Assembly (NCBI GenBank): GCA_903913345.1
Contig: CAIWLA010000520.1
Coordinates: forward strand, 1-13,069
Length of the DNA stretch: 13,069 nt
Direction: 5' to 3'
Source: an uncultured Magnetococcales bacterium
GTDB taxonomy: Bacteria; Pseudomonadota; Magnetococcia; Magnetococcales; Magnetaquicoccaceae
The first letter of the stretch is position 1. Each line of letters opens with the position of its first letter. A program made the position numbers and the translations under genes. The notes beneath the pieces were generated by a model. The model was not told the origin of the DNA. It ran no database searches and worked only from the letters and a program-made list of their open reading frames with translations. Of this stretch, positions 12,961-13,069 are shown piece after piece.

Positions 12961-12998
12961 CATCACACAAAAACAACCAATGATAGAGAGGAGATAAG

Positions 12999-13069
12999 AT
13001 GAACCAATCAGTCACACTCAACCAACTGCGACAGATGCCTCTGGGCGATGTCGCGGCACTGCCCGCCAG
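12999..13069 (+). CDS. Start of a small early phage-type protein, runs off right edge
   Basis: ATG 12999 is preceded by AGAGGAG about 6 nt upstream and follows the ParB-like gene after 38 nt. The 23 visible residues read MNQSVTLNQLRQMPLGDVAA then LPA. The repeated L-x-x-L-P pattern resembles small hypothetical proteins of phage early regions, but too little is visible to assign a family. Confidence 0.6.
   Translation, partial: MNQSVTLNQLRQMPLGDVAALPA

Overview
The window reads as part of a Pseudomonadota (proteobacterial) chromosome. DnaG and RpoD are adjacent and full length, RpoD has the proteobacterial layout (region 1.1, a long acidic non-conserved segment, regions 2 to 4), and a CAU-anticodon tRNA follows directly. 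The serine recombinase with its DUF2924 partner is a pairing I associate mostly with alphaproteobacteria and relatives; an alphaproteobacterial or Magnetococcia-like host is a guess, not a result.

Region 1 (1-4650) is core chromosome. On the minus strand is the N-terminal part of a secreted Sel1-repeat protein that runs off the left edge, with a strong sigma-70 promoter. On the plus strand come dnaG (653-2449), rpoD (2518-4497) and a CAU tRNA, probably lysidine-modified tRNA-Ile2 (4511-4586), closed by a textbook intrinsic terminator (4619-4642).

Region 2 (4650-6124) is gene-poor and repeat-rich. It holds a perfect 20-bp-arm hairpin in a cluster of GGACCCG words, then two direct copies of a structured repeat of about 140 bp (5039-5176 and 5979-6120). 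Between the copies lies an AT-richer cassette: the tail of a TPR gene, a two-helix membrane protein, a small zinc-ribbon protein and a 23-codon reading frame, mostly joined by overlapping stop/start codons.

Region 3 (6125-8685, minus strand) is a tightly coupled five-gene integration module: a Cro-like HTH protein, a 63-aa protein, a DUF2924 protein, a serine recombinase with an N-terminal catalytic domain and a zinc ribbon, and a 133-aa protein with an HTH-like segment. Nearly every junction is a 4-nt ATGA overlap.

Region 4 (8686-13069) looks like a prophage or phage-like control and early region. An Arc-type ribbon-helix-helix protein with a large unknown C-terminus converges on a self-cleaving S24 (CI/LexA-like) repressor. 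The repressor is divergent from an early promoter with palindromic operators. That promoter faces two overlapping ParB-like genes and the start of a further small gene at the right edge. No ParA gene is visible. A 12-bp-arm perfect hairpin lies inside the second ParB-like gene.

Likely logic (inference): the S24 repressor holds the early promoter off until it self-cleaves during DNA damage, the ParB-like pair is the first product of the early operon, and the recombinase module integrates and excises the element. The right end of the element and both attachment sites are not identifiable here.
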